Shown in pieces: positions 1 to 7,668 of a stretch of 64,000 bases of DNA. The stretch's first letter is position 1, and every line of letters begins with the position of its first letter. This stretch comes from Mucilaginibacter glaciei (GTDB lineage: Bacteria; Bacteroidota; Bacteroidia; Sphingobacteriales; Sphingobacteriaceae). The DNA lies in the NCBI RefSeq assembly GCF_014773245.1, contig NZ_JACWMX010000001.1:124001-188000 (forward strand), in the 5' to 3' direction. A model generated the notes under the pieces. The model was not told the origin of the DNA. It was given only the letters and a program-made list of their open reading frames with translations, and did not search any database. The position numbers were made by a program, and so were the translations under genes.

Positions 1-1171
1 AGAGCTGGCTTTTTAAGATGCCGTTTAATCCAATATAAGTCATTACAATACCTACTACCATTACATCTGCCATATCCCATTTGCCGGCTTCGAAGGCCAG
101 GTATTTCACCACTTTATTTTCCGATAATTTTTCAGGGCTCAGGATATGAATACCGCGCGCTATCATACGCAAAAGCGGTAAGATTATAACAAACAGCAAT
201 AGTAATATACCAACGGCAATAGCATCGGGTTTTGCCTGGCTAAGCAGTACCTCTATAATACCTAAAAGACTTTTGCTTTGAAAAAATAAGATCTGGTTTT
301 CAAAGGCCACCTTTTGGCCCAAGAGACCAAAATTAAAAGATAGTATGCGCGCATCTACCTCAATTACAGATGCCGTTACACCAACAAATAGAAGGATAAC
401 AGCAAACAAAAGCGACATGACAAAAAGCGTGGTGTGCAGGTGCACCTGTTTGCGCATGGCCAGCCAAAAAACCAACGCCAATGCCACGCAGCCGAGCATT
501 GCGTAAGCGTAATTGTAGGTTACTTTTCGAATTGCAGCCAAGTCAGCATTTATCCGTTTATTAAAAGCAACCGGATCTGCCACTTTATACTTGGTATACA
601 GGTATTTAGTTACTGCATAATTGGCTATGCTTGTGCTGTCATAAGTCAGTTTCTCTAACTGGTCAATTTTAGTTGTCGCTATACTTTTCAGCCGCCTTTT
701 ACTTGCGGGGCTATTTATTTTGTCGACAATGGTTTTAGCGAAAGATGGTACCTGCGCGTGAATATCCTTATCGTCTACCATGGTGTTAAACGCAAATTTT
801 TTAAGTTTACCACCTAACGATTTTTGCGGTTTTTTGATTTGCGCCACGGTTTTACTGATCAGCCCGTGCAATTGCTTTTCTACCTGTACCTGCATGACCT
901 TACGCTGTGCAGGGGTAAGGCTAAAATCATGGATCTGCCCGTGTACAACCTCAGATATCCTGTCGCGCCATTGATCCATCGAGAAAAGGCCGAACGTGAT
1001 ATTGTTGGACATGCTGTAATCTTCTTTAATCTGTTCTTGCTGGGCAGATAAAATATCCAGTTTATAGCCAAAGTAGGCTTCACCACATAGCAGAATACTT
1101 AACACCAAAATAAGGATCATATTAGGCAGGCCAAATTTCTTTGCCGGCTGGTTTTGTTGATGAGTTGTCAA
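1..1171 (-). CDS. PqiA-family inner-membrane protein, 3' end cut by window edge
   Basis: This gene is still open at the left edge of the window, so its C-terminus is missing. It is a tandem paralogue of the next gene. Read from a TTG at 1171 its N-terminus (LTTHQQNQPAKKFG) aligns without a gap to the paralogue's MAAEQQTGAVKGFN and continues into the same GEAYFGY transmembrane segment, so I prefer TTG 1171 to the in-frame ATG at 1120. It has an N-terminal membrane anchor, a basic periplasmic-looking helical stretch of about 180 residues, then several membrane segments. The PqiA-like end includes an IGLNG motif just before the cut. PqiA-family proteins work with MCE proteins in envelope lipid transport in Proteobacteria; no MCE partner is visible here. 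The function is inferred from family only. Confidence 0.75.
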   Translation of the reverse strand, partial: MTTHQQNQPAKKFGLPNMILILVLSILLCGEAYFGYKLDILSAQQEQIKEDYSMSNNITFGLFSMDQWRDRISEVVHGQIHDFSLTPAQRKVMQVQVEKQLHGLISKTVAQIKKPQKSLGGKLKKFAFNTMVDDKDIHAQVPSFAKTIVDKINSPASKRRLKSIATTKIDQLEKLTYDSTSIANYAVTKYLYTKYKVADPVAFNKRINADLAAIRKVTYNYAYAMLGCVALALVFWLAMRKQVHLHTTLFVMSLLFAVILLFVGVTASVIEVDARILSFNFGLLGQKVAFENQILFFQSKSLLGIIEVLLSQAKPDAIAVGILLLLFVIILPLLRMIARGIHILSPEKLSENKVVKYLAFEAGKWDMADVMVVGIVMTYIGLNGILKSQL

Positions 1172-1213
1172 TGTTGAACTAATTAAATAAATAATTGAAT
1201 TAGGTGCCCTTTA

Positions 1214-2539
1214 CTAATGAGAATCGTGCGGAGTAATAAATTTCAGGATTGTCGACAAGATAAGGCCGTATAATACAAAACTAATAAATACGATGTATCC
1301 CGGTTGCAATGCCGTGTTGTTAGTTGTGATAATGGTTAACGAATTACTTTTAATGTTTAAACTCGCTAACTGACTTTCTAACAAGCCATTAAGGCCAATA
1401 TAAACCATTAATATGGCAATAACGATAACATCGGCCATGCTCCACTTGCCCGATTGAAAGGCGAAGTACTTGATAACCTTATTCTCGGCCAGTTTCTTTT
1501 TACTCAATAAATGGATCCCGGTCGAACTTAATTTCATGATAGGGAAGAGGATACTAAACACCAGTATCAATACACCTACCAGGATCGAATCGACAGCCGG
1601 TTGTGCAATCAATACCTCAACTACATCAAGGATGCTTTTGCTCTGGAAGAATAATACCTGGTCTTTAAACACCACATGCTCGCCCAGTAAAACAAAGTCG
1701 AGCGATTGGATGCGCGCATCTACCTCTATCATTGAAGCGGTAAGGCCCACTGCCAGTAAGATAAAAGCAAATAGCAGCGACATGATGAAAAGTGTTGCAT
1801 GCAGATCAACCCGTTTACGCAATGCCCACCAACATAGCAATACCGCAACCACGCAGCCCAGCATGGTAAAGCAGTATGTATACATCGTAGCCCTTATTTT
1901 TTCTAACTGAGCGGTAAGTTTTTGATTAAACTGATTAGGCGAAGAAACTGAATATTTACTATACAGTTTATCAGTAAGCGCTTTGTTTACAGTCGCTGCG
2001 CTGTCAAAATATGCACTATGTTCTACCTGCGTAAACTTGGTCATAGCCATGTTGCTCATCTGCTTTTTATTGGCAGGATTATCAACCTTGGCTATGATAG
2101 ATTTGGCGATAGCGGGTGCCTGCGCCTTTATCTTGTCGGTATTTACAAAAGTTTTTACAGCGAATTTCTTCAATTTGCCTCCTAATGATGTTGGCTTTTT
2201 ATCAAGTAAAGCCTGCGCTTTATTCATCAAAGCCAATACTATTTGTTCAACTTCTACCTGCAAATCCCGTTTTTGCTTAGGCGTCATGGTAAAGTGTCGC
2301 ACCTGGTGATTCACTATTCCTGCAACCTTGTCATGCCATTGGCCAACTGAAAATAGCCCTAATGTGATGTTGTTAGCGTCGGAGTAGTCTTTTTTTATTT
2401 GCTCTTGTTGGTCAGAAAGCTTATACAGGCGATATCCAAAATAGGCTTCGCCCGATAGTAGCACACCTAAACCGAGTATGAGCAATAGTCTTGATACGTT
2501 AAATCCTTTAACGGCACCTGTTTGTTGTTCTGCGGCCAA
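1214..2539 (-). CDS. PqiA-family (paraquat-inducible protein A-like) membrane protein
   Basis: This is a 441-residue membrane protein with about six hydrophobic segments: one near residues 17-36, then two at about 218-268, one near 316-336, one at about 369-390 and one at about 411-431. The C-terminal third carries the PqiA-like pattern (ILFPIMKL, then GKWSMADVIVIAILMVYIG). Residues 40-215 are a soluble helical domain not found in classical PqiA. It lies 42 bp upstream of a second paralogue in the same direction, so the two are probably co-transcribed. PqiA proteins belong to envelope lipid-transport systems with MCE partners, but none is encoded nearby. I am fairly sure of the family and unsure of the role. 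Confidence 0.75.
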   Translation of the reverse strand: MAAEQQTGAVKGFNVSRLLLILGLGVLLSGEAYFGYRLYKLSDQQEQIKKDYSDANNITLGLFSVGQWHDKVAGIVNHQVRHFTMTPKQKRDLQVEVEQIVLALMNKAQALLDKKPTSLGGKLKKFAVKTFVNTDKIKAQAPAIAKSIIAKVDNPANKKQMSNMAMTKFTQVEHSAYFDSAATVNKALTDKLYSKYSVSSPNQFNQKLTAQLEKIRATMYTYCFTMLGCVVAVLLCWWALRKRVDLHATLFIMSLLFAFILLAVGLTASMIEVDARIQSLDFVLLGEHVVFKDQVLFFQSKSILDVVEVLIAQPAVDSILVGVLILVFSILFPIMKLSSTGIHLLSKKKLAENKVIKYFAFQSGKWSMADVIVIAILMVYIGLNGLLESQLASLNIKSNSLTIITTNNTALQPGYIVFISFVLYGLILSTILKFITPHDSH

Positions 2540-2973
2540 ATTGGTTGAAAATTAAAAGTGGAACCGTTTTATAACTTCAATGTGAAGCAATTGTTTGCGG
2601 GGAAGCTTAGGTTTTTATAGCTGTTTGCTATCGGTACACACAGATCTTGTAAATTGGATAATGGTAGGGTAGGTTGAAAGCGGATTTTAAAGCATGAAGA
2701 ATGTAGAGGAATTCAAAGGGCTGTGATGGATGGGTATTAGGTCAATTGTCATAGGGACAATATTTCGTAATTTTTTATTTGATTTACACACTGTATCAAC
2801 TATATTGCAGTGCCGAACAAAATATTTAGAAGATATTTAAATGTTTTGTTTTTACGCTAAAGCCCTTAAGCCCCATGTTTATTACTATTATTTGCCTTGC
2901 TGCCTTAAACGCGTTAATTATGGTTTATGATGTAAAAGCTTACCCGGACTACCTATATCCCCGGGTTGAAACA
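2540..2973. other. Gene-free stretch between pqiA-like genes and the phosphonate locus
   Basis: This is 434 bases of AT-rich sequence without a credible ORF. It must hold the promoter of the minus-strand PqiA-like pair near 2540-2640 and the end of the phosphonate operon near 2973. I see no clear hairpin terminator, repeat or RNA gene. Confidence 0.5.
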
Positions 2974-4101
2974 TTATGATCTTGCCGCTATCACTTGCTC
3001 ACAAAGGCCAAAAGATAAGGTCATGCCGTTGCCGCCTAAACCATTTATAATGGTCACCCCCGGCTCTGCTTCTACCACTAATTCCGTTTGCCCGCCGGTC
3101 ATTTTTGCGTAAATGCCGTTCCAGGTTTGTATCACTCTGGTATCTTTAAAATTTGTAAAGGTTTCCAGATATTTCAAGATCATTTGATTGACAAAATCTT
3201 TATCGAAAGGGTCATGAACAAGTCCGTATTCATGCGAATCACCGATGGTTAACTCGCCCGTATGATTTTGTGCAGCCATTACATGAATTCCCCATTTAAG
3301 GTATTCAGTAAATTCTTTTTCGTAGCGTTTACGCAAACCTTCAAGTGCTGGCGCTGCCTTAAAGCCGGGGTAATGGATCATGCTTAAGCTACCACAAAGG
3401 GCTGGCCCAATGCGCCAGTTATTAGGCTGCGCAGCCAAACGGAGCATTTGTAACTTGCATTTGGTGATCTGGAAAGAGGTAAATAACTCTGGATATAGGG
3501 TTTCAAATTCGGTGCCGCTGCAAATAAAAACCTCGTTGGCCTGCCAGCTGCGTTTACCGGATTTTACGGTTGTGCCATCCACTTCACTAATCGCTGTATT
3601 CCAATAAAAAGTAACGTTGTGCTTTTCTTCCAGATGTTTAGCCACTGCACCTATAGCAGCGCGAGCCTCCAAAATCATTTCTGTTCCGCTCCATAAAGCC
3701 CCTTTTAATCCCGCCGGGTTAACGGCTGCTGATTTTTGCAGGGTTTGGGCCGGAGTTAACAATGCACAATCACGATACGATTTGTTAAGGGCTGCATATT
3801 GTTCAATCACCTGCAACTCGTCATTGCTGTAGGCAAGGTGTAAGGAACCTACCTCATCATGCCAGATACCCGCGTCCACACAGGTTTGTTTCCAGATGCT
3901 GCGCGATAACATAGCACGCTCAAATAAGTCTCCATTGGGCTGCCCGATAGGCCAAACCATCCCGAAATTACGAATGGATGCACCAATCGCGCGTTCGTTT
4001 CGTTCAAACACGGTAACCTTATATCCGCGAATTGCCAGCGCGCGGGCGGTGGCCAAACCAACAATACCTGCGCCAATTACAATGGCCGATGGTATGCTCA
4101 T
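2974..4101 (-). CDS. TIGR03364-type FAD-dependent oxidoreductase of phosphonate catabolism
   Basis: This 375-residue DAO-fold flavoenzyme opens with the dinucleotide-binding motif IGAGIVGLATA (residues 9-19) and an acidic residue at the end of strand 2 (VFER). It has the GASIRNFGMVWPIGQP segment typical of the TIGR03364 group, and a C-terminal GGNGMTLS flavin-contacting stretch. Members of this group sit in phosphonate operons. Related recurrent FAD enzymes (PbfC/PbfD type) have been reported to oxidise 2-aminoethylphosphonate or its N-alkyl derivatives to phosphonoacetaldehyde, which would feed the hydrolase encoded two genes upstream. Its ATG overlaps the transporter's TGA (ATGA), so the two are translationally coupled. 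The family is well supported; the exact amine substrate is inference. Confidence 0.85.
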   Translation of the reverse strand: MSIPSAIVIGAGIVGLATARALAIRGYKVTVFERNERAIGASIRNFGMVWPIGQPNGDLFERAMLSRSIWKQTCVDAGIWHDEVGSLHLAYSNDELQVIEQYAALNKSYRDCALLTPAQTLQKSAAVNPAGLKGALWSGTEMILEARAAIGAVAKHLEEKHNVTFYWNTAISEVDGTTVKSGKRSWQANEVFICSGTEFETLYPELFTSFQITKCKLQMLRLAAQPNNWRIGPALCGSLSMIHYPGFKAAPALEGLRKRYEKEFTEYLKWGIHVMAAQNHTGELTIGDSHEYGLVHDPFDKDFVNQMILKYLETFTNFKDTRVIQTWNGIYAKMTGGQTELVVEAEPGVTIINGLGGNGMTLSFGLCEQVIAARS

Positions 4102-5411
4102 ATTGTAGTTAGGTTTAATTCTGCGCTGATTGTAGCTTTGCTGCTTCGTGCAGATCGTAGAAAATAAATAAGAGATAGAATACCGCTAATGGTTCCGGCA
4201 ACAGCCACAATTAGTAAGCCTTCTTTGAAAAACTCGCTCCAGCTAATGTTGGGCTTGCCCAATTCTTTTATGAGCAGTACACTTACGCTGCCCAGGTAAC
4301 CAATAGAATCGGCTACGTAAATAGCAAAGCCCGCGTTGCTCTTGTAATTGAATGTCGCGATCATCCTGTCGAAAAAGATAGCGTTGTAGGGCACGTAAGC
4401 CAGGTAAAGCCCAAGCCCCGCCAAGGTCATCCAGCTAACCGAACCAATCATATTGAGCGAGAACATTACCGTTGATGCGCCTGCCAGCACGCAGCCCAAA
4501 ATCACCATGAGATGAATAAGTGCGAACGCAGGTAGATTCTTTTTTACCAGGATAAGTAAGCTCATGGCTATCAAAACGATAACGGATATCCAGGTATCTA
4601 TACGGGCATAGATGCTTTTGTCATTAACGCCCAGGCTGTGCCAGATCTCAACATTAAAGTTGTCGCGAATATCACGCAGCACGGTGATTATTACATAAGT
4701 AACAAGCGTTAATACAATGCCGGGTAAAAAACGGGTGATAAATTGCCTGCGCTCCTGCGCAGTCATCGGTAAGCGCTCGGTACGTAATAATTTATCTTCG
4801 GGTGTTTGCGGCGGAATTAATTCAAGCATCAAAACAAACCCGATAAGCGGAACGATGAACAGCGCGCCTGTTAAAAAAGGCATATAATATTCGCTCACCC
4901 CATAAACCTGGATCAGCGTTTGCCCCACCGTTTTCACAAACCCCGAACCGAAAATAAAGCTGATAGAGAGCACCGCCGCCATAAATTCGGTAGACCGGCG
5001 ACCCTCCAGATAACCGAAAACCAAGCCCCAGATAAGCCCAAGCGGGAAACCGTTGATGAACAGAAAGATAATATTGTAAGGCTTTGGTGTTACCGCAAAG
5101 GCAAGCAGGGCCAGCCAGGATACTGCCACTAATAAAATAATAGTAAGCCCCCTCTTTGCCCCTTTAATTTCGGCAATAAAGCGGATGCCGTAAAACTTAC
5201 TCAGCATATAGCCGAATATCTGTGCAATAACCAGCAATACTTTGTAATCGATATGCAGGTATTGATCGCCCGCAAACGTACCCGCTGTAAAAGCTTTGCG
5301 AAAAGCGTACATAGACGTATAGGCACCAAACGCCGATATTGCGGCCAGCAGCGAAATAAGCCAGTAGGGCCACTTGGCAATTTTGTTCTTTAGCGTCGCG
5401 GTTAGCTGCAT
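4098..5411 (-). CDS. DUF5690-family MFS-like transporter, candidate phosphonate importer
   Basis: This polytopic inner-membrane protein of about 437 residues has around twelve hydrophobic helices, with the arginine-containing SMYAFRKAF segment near the N-terminus and a mid-protein hydrophilic loop (PPQTPEDKLLRTER). It matches the Bacteroidota DUF5690/MFS type. I place the start at the ATG at 5411 (MQLTATL), 7 nt after the stop of the upstream hydrolase; a longer in-frame start at 5435 would overlap that gene by 17 nt. The 3' end overlaps the FAD oxidoreductase by 4 nt. Its position between two phosphonate enzymes suggests that it imports the phosphonate or a released aminophosphonate. No substrate is known to me for DUF5690, so that is inference. 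Confidence 0.8.
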   Translation of the reverse strand: MQLTATLKNKIAKWPYWLISLLAAISAFGAYTSMYAFRKAFTAGTFAGDQYLHIDYKVLLVIAQIFGYMLSKFYGIRFIAEIKGAKRGLTIILLVAVSWLALLAFAVTPKPYNIIFLFINGFPLGLIWGLVFGYLEGRRSTEFMAAVLSISFIFGSGFVKTVGQTLIQVYGVSEYYMPFLTGALFIVPLIGFVLMLELIPPQTPEDKLLRTERLPMTAQERRQFITRFLPGIVLTLVTYVIITVLRDIRDNFNVEIWHSLGVNDKSIYARIDTWISVIVLIAMSLLILVKKNLPAFALIHLMVILGCVLAGASTVMFSLNMIGSVSWMTLAGLGLYLAYVPYNAIFFDRMIATFNYKSNAGFAIYVADSIGYLGSVSVLLIKELGKPNISWSEFFKEGLLIVAVAGTISGILSLIYFLRSARSSKATISAELNLTTI

Positions 5412-5418
5412 TGTTTTT

Positions 5419-6102
5419 TTATTTAATGATCTCAATCACATCAGCAATATCATCAATAATTTGCGTTGGATGGTACGGCTCCAGTTCGGCACGTGTAAAG
5501 GCGCCGGTAGTTACGCCTATTATGTGTTTACAGCCTGCATTTTGGCCTTCGCGTACATCAACTTCGGTATCGCCAACCTTTGCCACCTGTAACGGATCTG
5601 TAATTCCGGCTAAATTCATCAGGTGGTTAATCATTGCCGGGTTAGGCCTGCCTTCGGGCACTTCGTCAGATCCTATTAAAAAATCAATAATACCTTTTTC
5701 GCGCCATTTTAAGCGGTCTACAATAGTTTCGGCTATATCTTTAGAAAACCCGGTATTAACACCTATTTTAATACCCTGGCTACGTAGTTTAAGCATAGTA
5801 TCCTCAGCATTTGGCAATGCCTCTAAAACAGGTGCTGTTTGGTAGTAAGTGATCATCAGCGCAATAAACTCCCTGTGGATATTGCCGATCAATTCATGAA
5901 CTATCTTGGCTTTGTCGTGTTCGTAAAGCTCCAGCATTTTGGTTATCGCCACGCTTTTTTCATAACCCATTAATGGATTTATCACGTCAATAGGCACGGT
6001 ATACCCATATTTTTGCATAGCCGCCGCGAAAGTATCGGCCACTTTATTTTCATCTTTGACCGTGGTGCCGGCCATATCAAACACTACCAGTTTTACAGAC
6101 AT
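5419..6102 (-). CDS. Phosphonatase-like HAD hydrolase (PhnX-like, TIGR03351 type)
   Basis: This is a 227-residue HAD-superfamily hydrolase. The nucleophile motif is D9-M-A-G-T-T, the form used by phosphonatases (DxAGT). Motif 2 is the threonine of VNTGFS, and the late acidic motif is KVGDTEVD. The cap has M45-G46-x-x-K49, with the same spacing as the MGxxK that carries the Schiff-base lysine of Bacillus PhnX. That fits cleavage of the C-P bond of phosphonoacetaldehyde to acetaldehyde and phosphate, and separates it from ordinary HAD phosphatases. It is the first gene of a three-gene minus-strand operon. A TAnnTTTG box and palindromic operators lie 20-75 bp upstream. Confidence 0.85.
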   Translation of the reverse strand: MSVKLVVFDMAGTTVKDENKVADTFAAAMQKYGYTVPIDVINPLMGYEKSVAITKMLELYEHDKAKIVHELIGNIHREFIALMITYYQTAPVLEALPNAEDTMLKLRSQGIKIGVNTGFSKDIAETIVDRLKWREKGIIDFLIGSDEVPEGRPNPAMINHLMNLAGITDPLQVAKVGDTEVDVREGQNAGCKHIIGVTTGAFTRAELEPYHPTQIIDDIADVIEIIK

Positions 6103-6122
6103 AATAAATAATTATTGTTTAG

Positions 6123-6130
6123 CAAAACTA
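6123..6130 (-). promoter_or_regulatory. -7 box (TAGTTTTG) of the hydrolase operon
   Basis: Read on the minus strand this is TAGTTTTG, a perfect match to the Bacteroidota -7 consensus TAnnTTTG. Its leading TA is also the last TA of the 13-bp palindrome at 6129-6141. There is no TTG at a normal -33 distance; that region is occupied by the second palindrome. A start site near 6116 would give a leader of about 14 nt. Confidence 0.55.
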
Positions 6131-6141
6131 AACTTAGTTTA
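6129..6141. promoter_or_regulatory. 13-bp palindromic operator, copy A1
   Basis: TAAACTTAGTTTA is a perfect palindrome around a central T. The identical 13-mer occurs at 7597-7609 before susC. It probably binds the XRE-cupin regulator encoded next to it; the binding is an inference. Confidence 0.65.
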
Positions 6142-6148
6142 TTAATAT

Positions 6149-6161
6149 TAAACTAAGTTTG
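6149..6161. promoter_or_regulatory. 13-bp palindromic operator, copy A2
   Basis: TAAACTAAGTTTG has its centre exactly 20 bp from copy A1, so both lie on the same face of the helix. A weaker copy (TAAATTATGTTTA) lies at 6165-6177, centred 16 bp further on. Confidence 0.6.
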
Positions 6162-6179
6162 TGTTAAATTATGTTTAAC

Positions 6180-6758
6180 TCAATTCTTATCTTCAAAAAA
6201 GTAAATCACCAGCATGCTGGCCTTTTTCTTGCCTTTATTACGAGGTGTATGCGGTAGCCGGCCGTCAAACAACATCGAGTCGCCTTCTTTTAAAGTATAA
6301 GTGTCTTCGCCGAACTGATATTCGATGGTACCTTTTAGTATGTATTTATACTCATACGCTTCGGTTTCTACCTGCGGGCGTTTGGCATTTGGCTCTAATT
6401 CCAATATCACAATGTCTACCGTTGAGTTTTTGATAGATTGGGTAAAGATGCGCTGATAGTGAAAACCGTCGGCATGTTCCTTTTCAAAGTGATGATACTC
6501 GGCTTGCCTGCGGATAATGAGCGGGAACTTGTTGCCACCCGCATGAATGTCCTGGAAAAATACATTCATATCAATTTCCAGCGCTTTAATAATATCTATC
6601 AATACAATTAAAGAGGGTATAGTACGGCTGTTCTCTATTTGAGATATGAGACCTTTACTTACATTGGCGCGCTGGGCAAGCTCTTGCACTGTAATATTTT
6701 TTTCGCGGCGGCGGTCTTTGATCCGGTTACTGATCTGTATCAGTACATCATCTTCCAT
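6180..6758 (-). CDS. XRE-type HTH plus cupin transcriptional regulator
   Basis: This 192-residue regulator has a Cro/cI-type helix-turn-helix at about residues 8-66 (TVQELAQRANVSKGLISQIE) and a C-terminal cupin_2 domain at about 108-190, with the conserved YILKGTIEYQFGE and EGDSMLFDGRLPHTPRN strands. Such proteins sense a small molecule in the cupin and repress or activate adjacent catabolic genes. It lies between the divergent arms of the phosphonate locus. Its stop is 78 bp from the start of the hydrolase operon, and the palindromes lie in that gap. The obvious hypothesis is that it controls the hydrolase operon and the susC promoter, which carries the same 13-mer. Ligand and sign of control are unknown. 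Confidence 0.85.
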   Translation of the reverse strand: MEDDVLIQISNRIKDRRREKNITVQELAQRANVSKGLISQIENSRTIPSLIVLIDIIKALEIDMNVFFQDIHAGGNKFPLIIRRQAEYHHFEKEHADGFHYQRIFTQSIKNSTVDIVILELEPNAKRPQVETEAYEYKYILKGTIEYQFGEDTYTLKEGDSMLFDGRLPHTPRNKGKKKASMLVIYFFEDKN

Positions 6759-6906
6759 TGGTTATCAGTTGTTGAATAGCCGAAAAGTAGATAATAATTT
6801 TAAACAAGGCAAGGTATTTAGCTTTATTAATAGGATACTAATTTTTTCATCGAATGTTAATTTTGTCGTAATATTAAAGTACTTCATTTACTAATTATAT
6901 TTACCC

Positions 6907-7488
6907 ATGAATATTACCCTACGTAGCCCCGAAGAAATCACTGATCAAGTGTTTGGTTTGTATGAACAACACGGTGATGAAGATTATATTGGCGAGCCGG
7001 TGTCACAAATAGAACACATGTCGCAAGCGGCAGCTTTGGCCGAAGCCGAAGGGTACGATGAAGAGGTAATACTGGCCGCTTTTTTTCATGACATCGGGCA
7101 CTTGTGTGCTGCCGGTGCCGAGGTTGGCAGCATGGATGGTATGGGCAACATTGATCACGAGAAACTGGGCGCCGAATATTTATTGGAACGAGGCTATTCT
7201 GCACGGCTGGCGGCCCTGGTAAACGGCCATGTGGTTGCCAAAAGGTATTTGACCTTTAAGCACCCCGAATATTTTGAAAAATTATCTGAAGCGAGCCGCG
7301 CCACGTTAAATTTTCAGGGAGGGGTGATGAGTGCCGATGAAGCTAAAGCTTTTGAACAAAACCCGGATGCGGACCTGATCATCCGGATGCGTGTTTGGGA
7401 CGACGAGGCCAAAATAACAGAAATACCTGTTGATAATATAGCGCATTTGAAAAAATTATCTATCAAGCACCTTCAGTATAATTTATAG
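6907..7488 (+). CDS. phnZ: PhnZ-type HD-domain mixed-valent di-iron oxygenase
   Basis: This 193-residue HD-domain protein matches PhnZ, which oxidatively cleaves 1-hydroxy-2-aminoethylphosphonate to glycine and phosphate. Y27 and E30 in YIGEPVSQIEHMSQ correspond to the substrate-gating Tyr24 and Glu27 of PhnZ. The iron ligands H37, H61-D62 (FFHDIGH, with H65), H84, H108 and D165 and the phosphonate-contacting K112 are all present, offset by 3 then 4 residues. TmpB, which acts on the trimethylammonio analogue, is a close relative and cannot be excluded. The hydroxylating partner PhnY/TmpA is not in this window. The gene is divergent from the regulator and about 180 bp upstream of susC. Confidence 0.85.
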   Translation: MNITLRSPEEITDQVFGLYEQHGDEDYIGEPVSQIEHMSQAAALAEAEGYDEEVILAAFFHDIGHLCAAGAEVGSMDGMGNIDHEKLGAEYLLERGYSARLAALVNGHVVAKRYLTFKHPEYFEKLSEASRATLNFQGGVMSADEAKAFEQNPDADLIIRMRVWDDEAKITEIPVDNIAHLKKLSIKHLQYNL

Positions 7489-7576
7489 CTGATAGTTGTG
7501 CCATGTTAATTTTCTTTAATGTAATTGTGTAGCTTTTGTTAACACTTCAATCAGTCGTTAACCTTATCCCAATAAA

Positions 7577-7589
7577 GGTTTAAAGTTTA
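7577..7589. promoter_or_regulatory. Degenerate operator half-site before susC, copy B0
   Basis: Only the right half (AGTTTA at 7584-7589) matches the 13-bp operator, but it sits exactly 20 bp before the same half of copy B1. It is probably a weak site extending the array. Confidence 0.35.
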
Positions 7590-7596
7590 CTTAACC

Positions 7597-7609
7597 TAAA
7601 CTTAGTTTA
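7597..7609. promoter_or_regulatory. 13-bp palindromic operator before susC, copy B1
   Basis: TAAACTTAGTTTA is identical to copy A1 at 6129-6141. It lies in the -33 region of the deduced susC promoter. Confidence 0.65.
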
Positions 7610-7616
7610 CAAATAA

Positions 7617-7629
7617 TAAACAGTGTTTA
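7617..7629. promoter_or_regulatory. 13-bp palindromic operator before susC, copy B2
   Basis: TAAACAGTGTTTA is centred 20 bp after copy B1. Its final TA is the start of the -7 box at 7628-7635, the same arrangement as in the hydrolase promoter. Confidence 0.6.
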
Positions 7630-7635
7630 GTATTG
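7628..7635 (+). promoter_or_regulatory. -7 box (TAGTATTG) of the susC operon
   Basis: This matches TAnnTTTG at all but one fixed position and overlaps the end of operator B2. A start site near 7642 gives a leader of about 27 nt to the ATG at 7669. It also argues against the upstream TTG at 7633, which lies inside this box. Confidence 0.45.
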
Positions 7636-7668
7636 CTAAATAATCTCTCACGAAAATTATTTAGCAGA

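Noticed and set aside
7501..7565. Pho-box-like GTTAAC/TTAAT repeats upstream of susC
   Set aside because: Spacings (10 and 19 bp) are irregular and no Bacteroidota Pho-box consensus is certain enough to support a call.
7633..7668. TTG start 12 codons before susC
   Set aside because: It lies in the deduced -7 box and adds a polar head before the signal peptide; the ATG at 7669 fits better.
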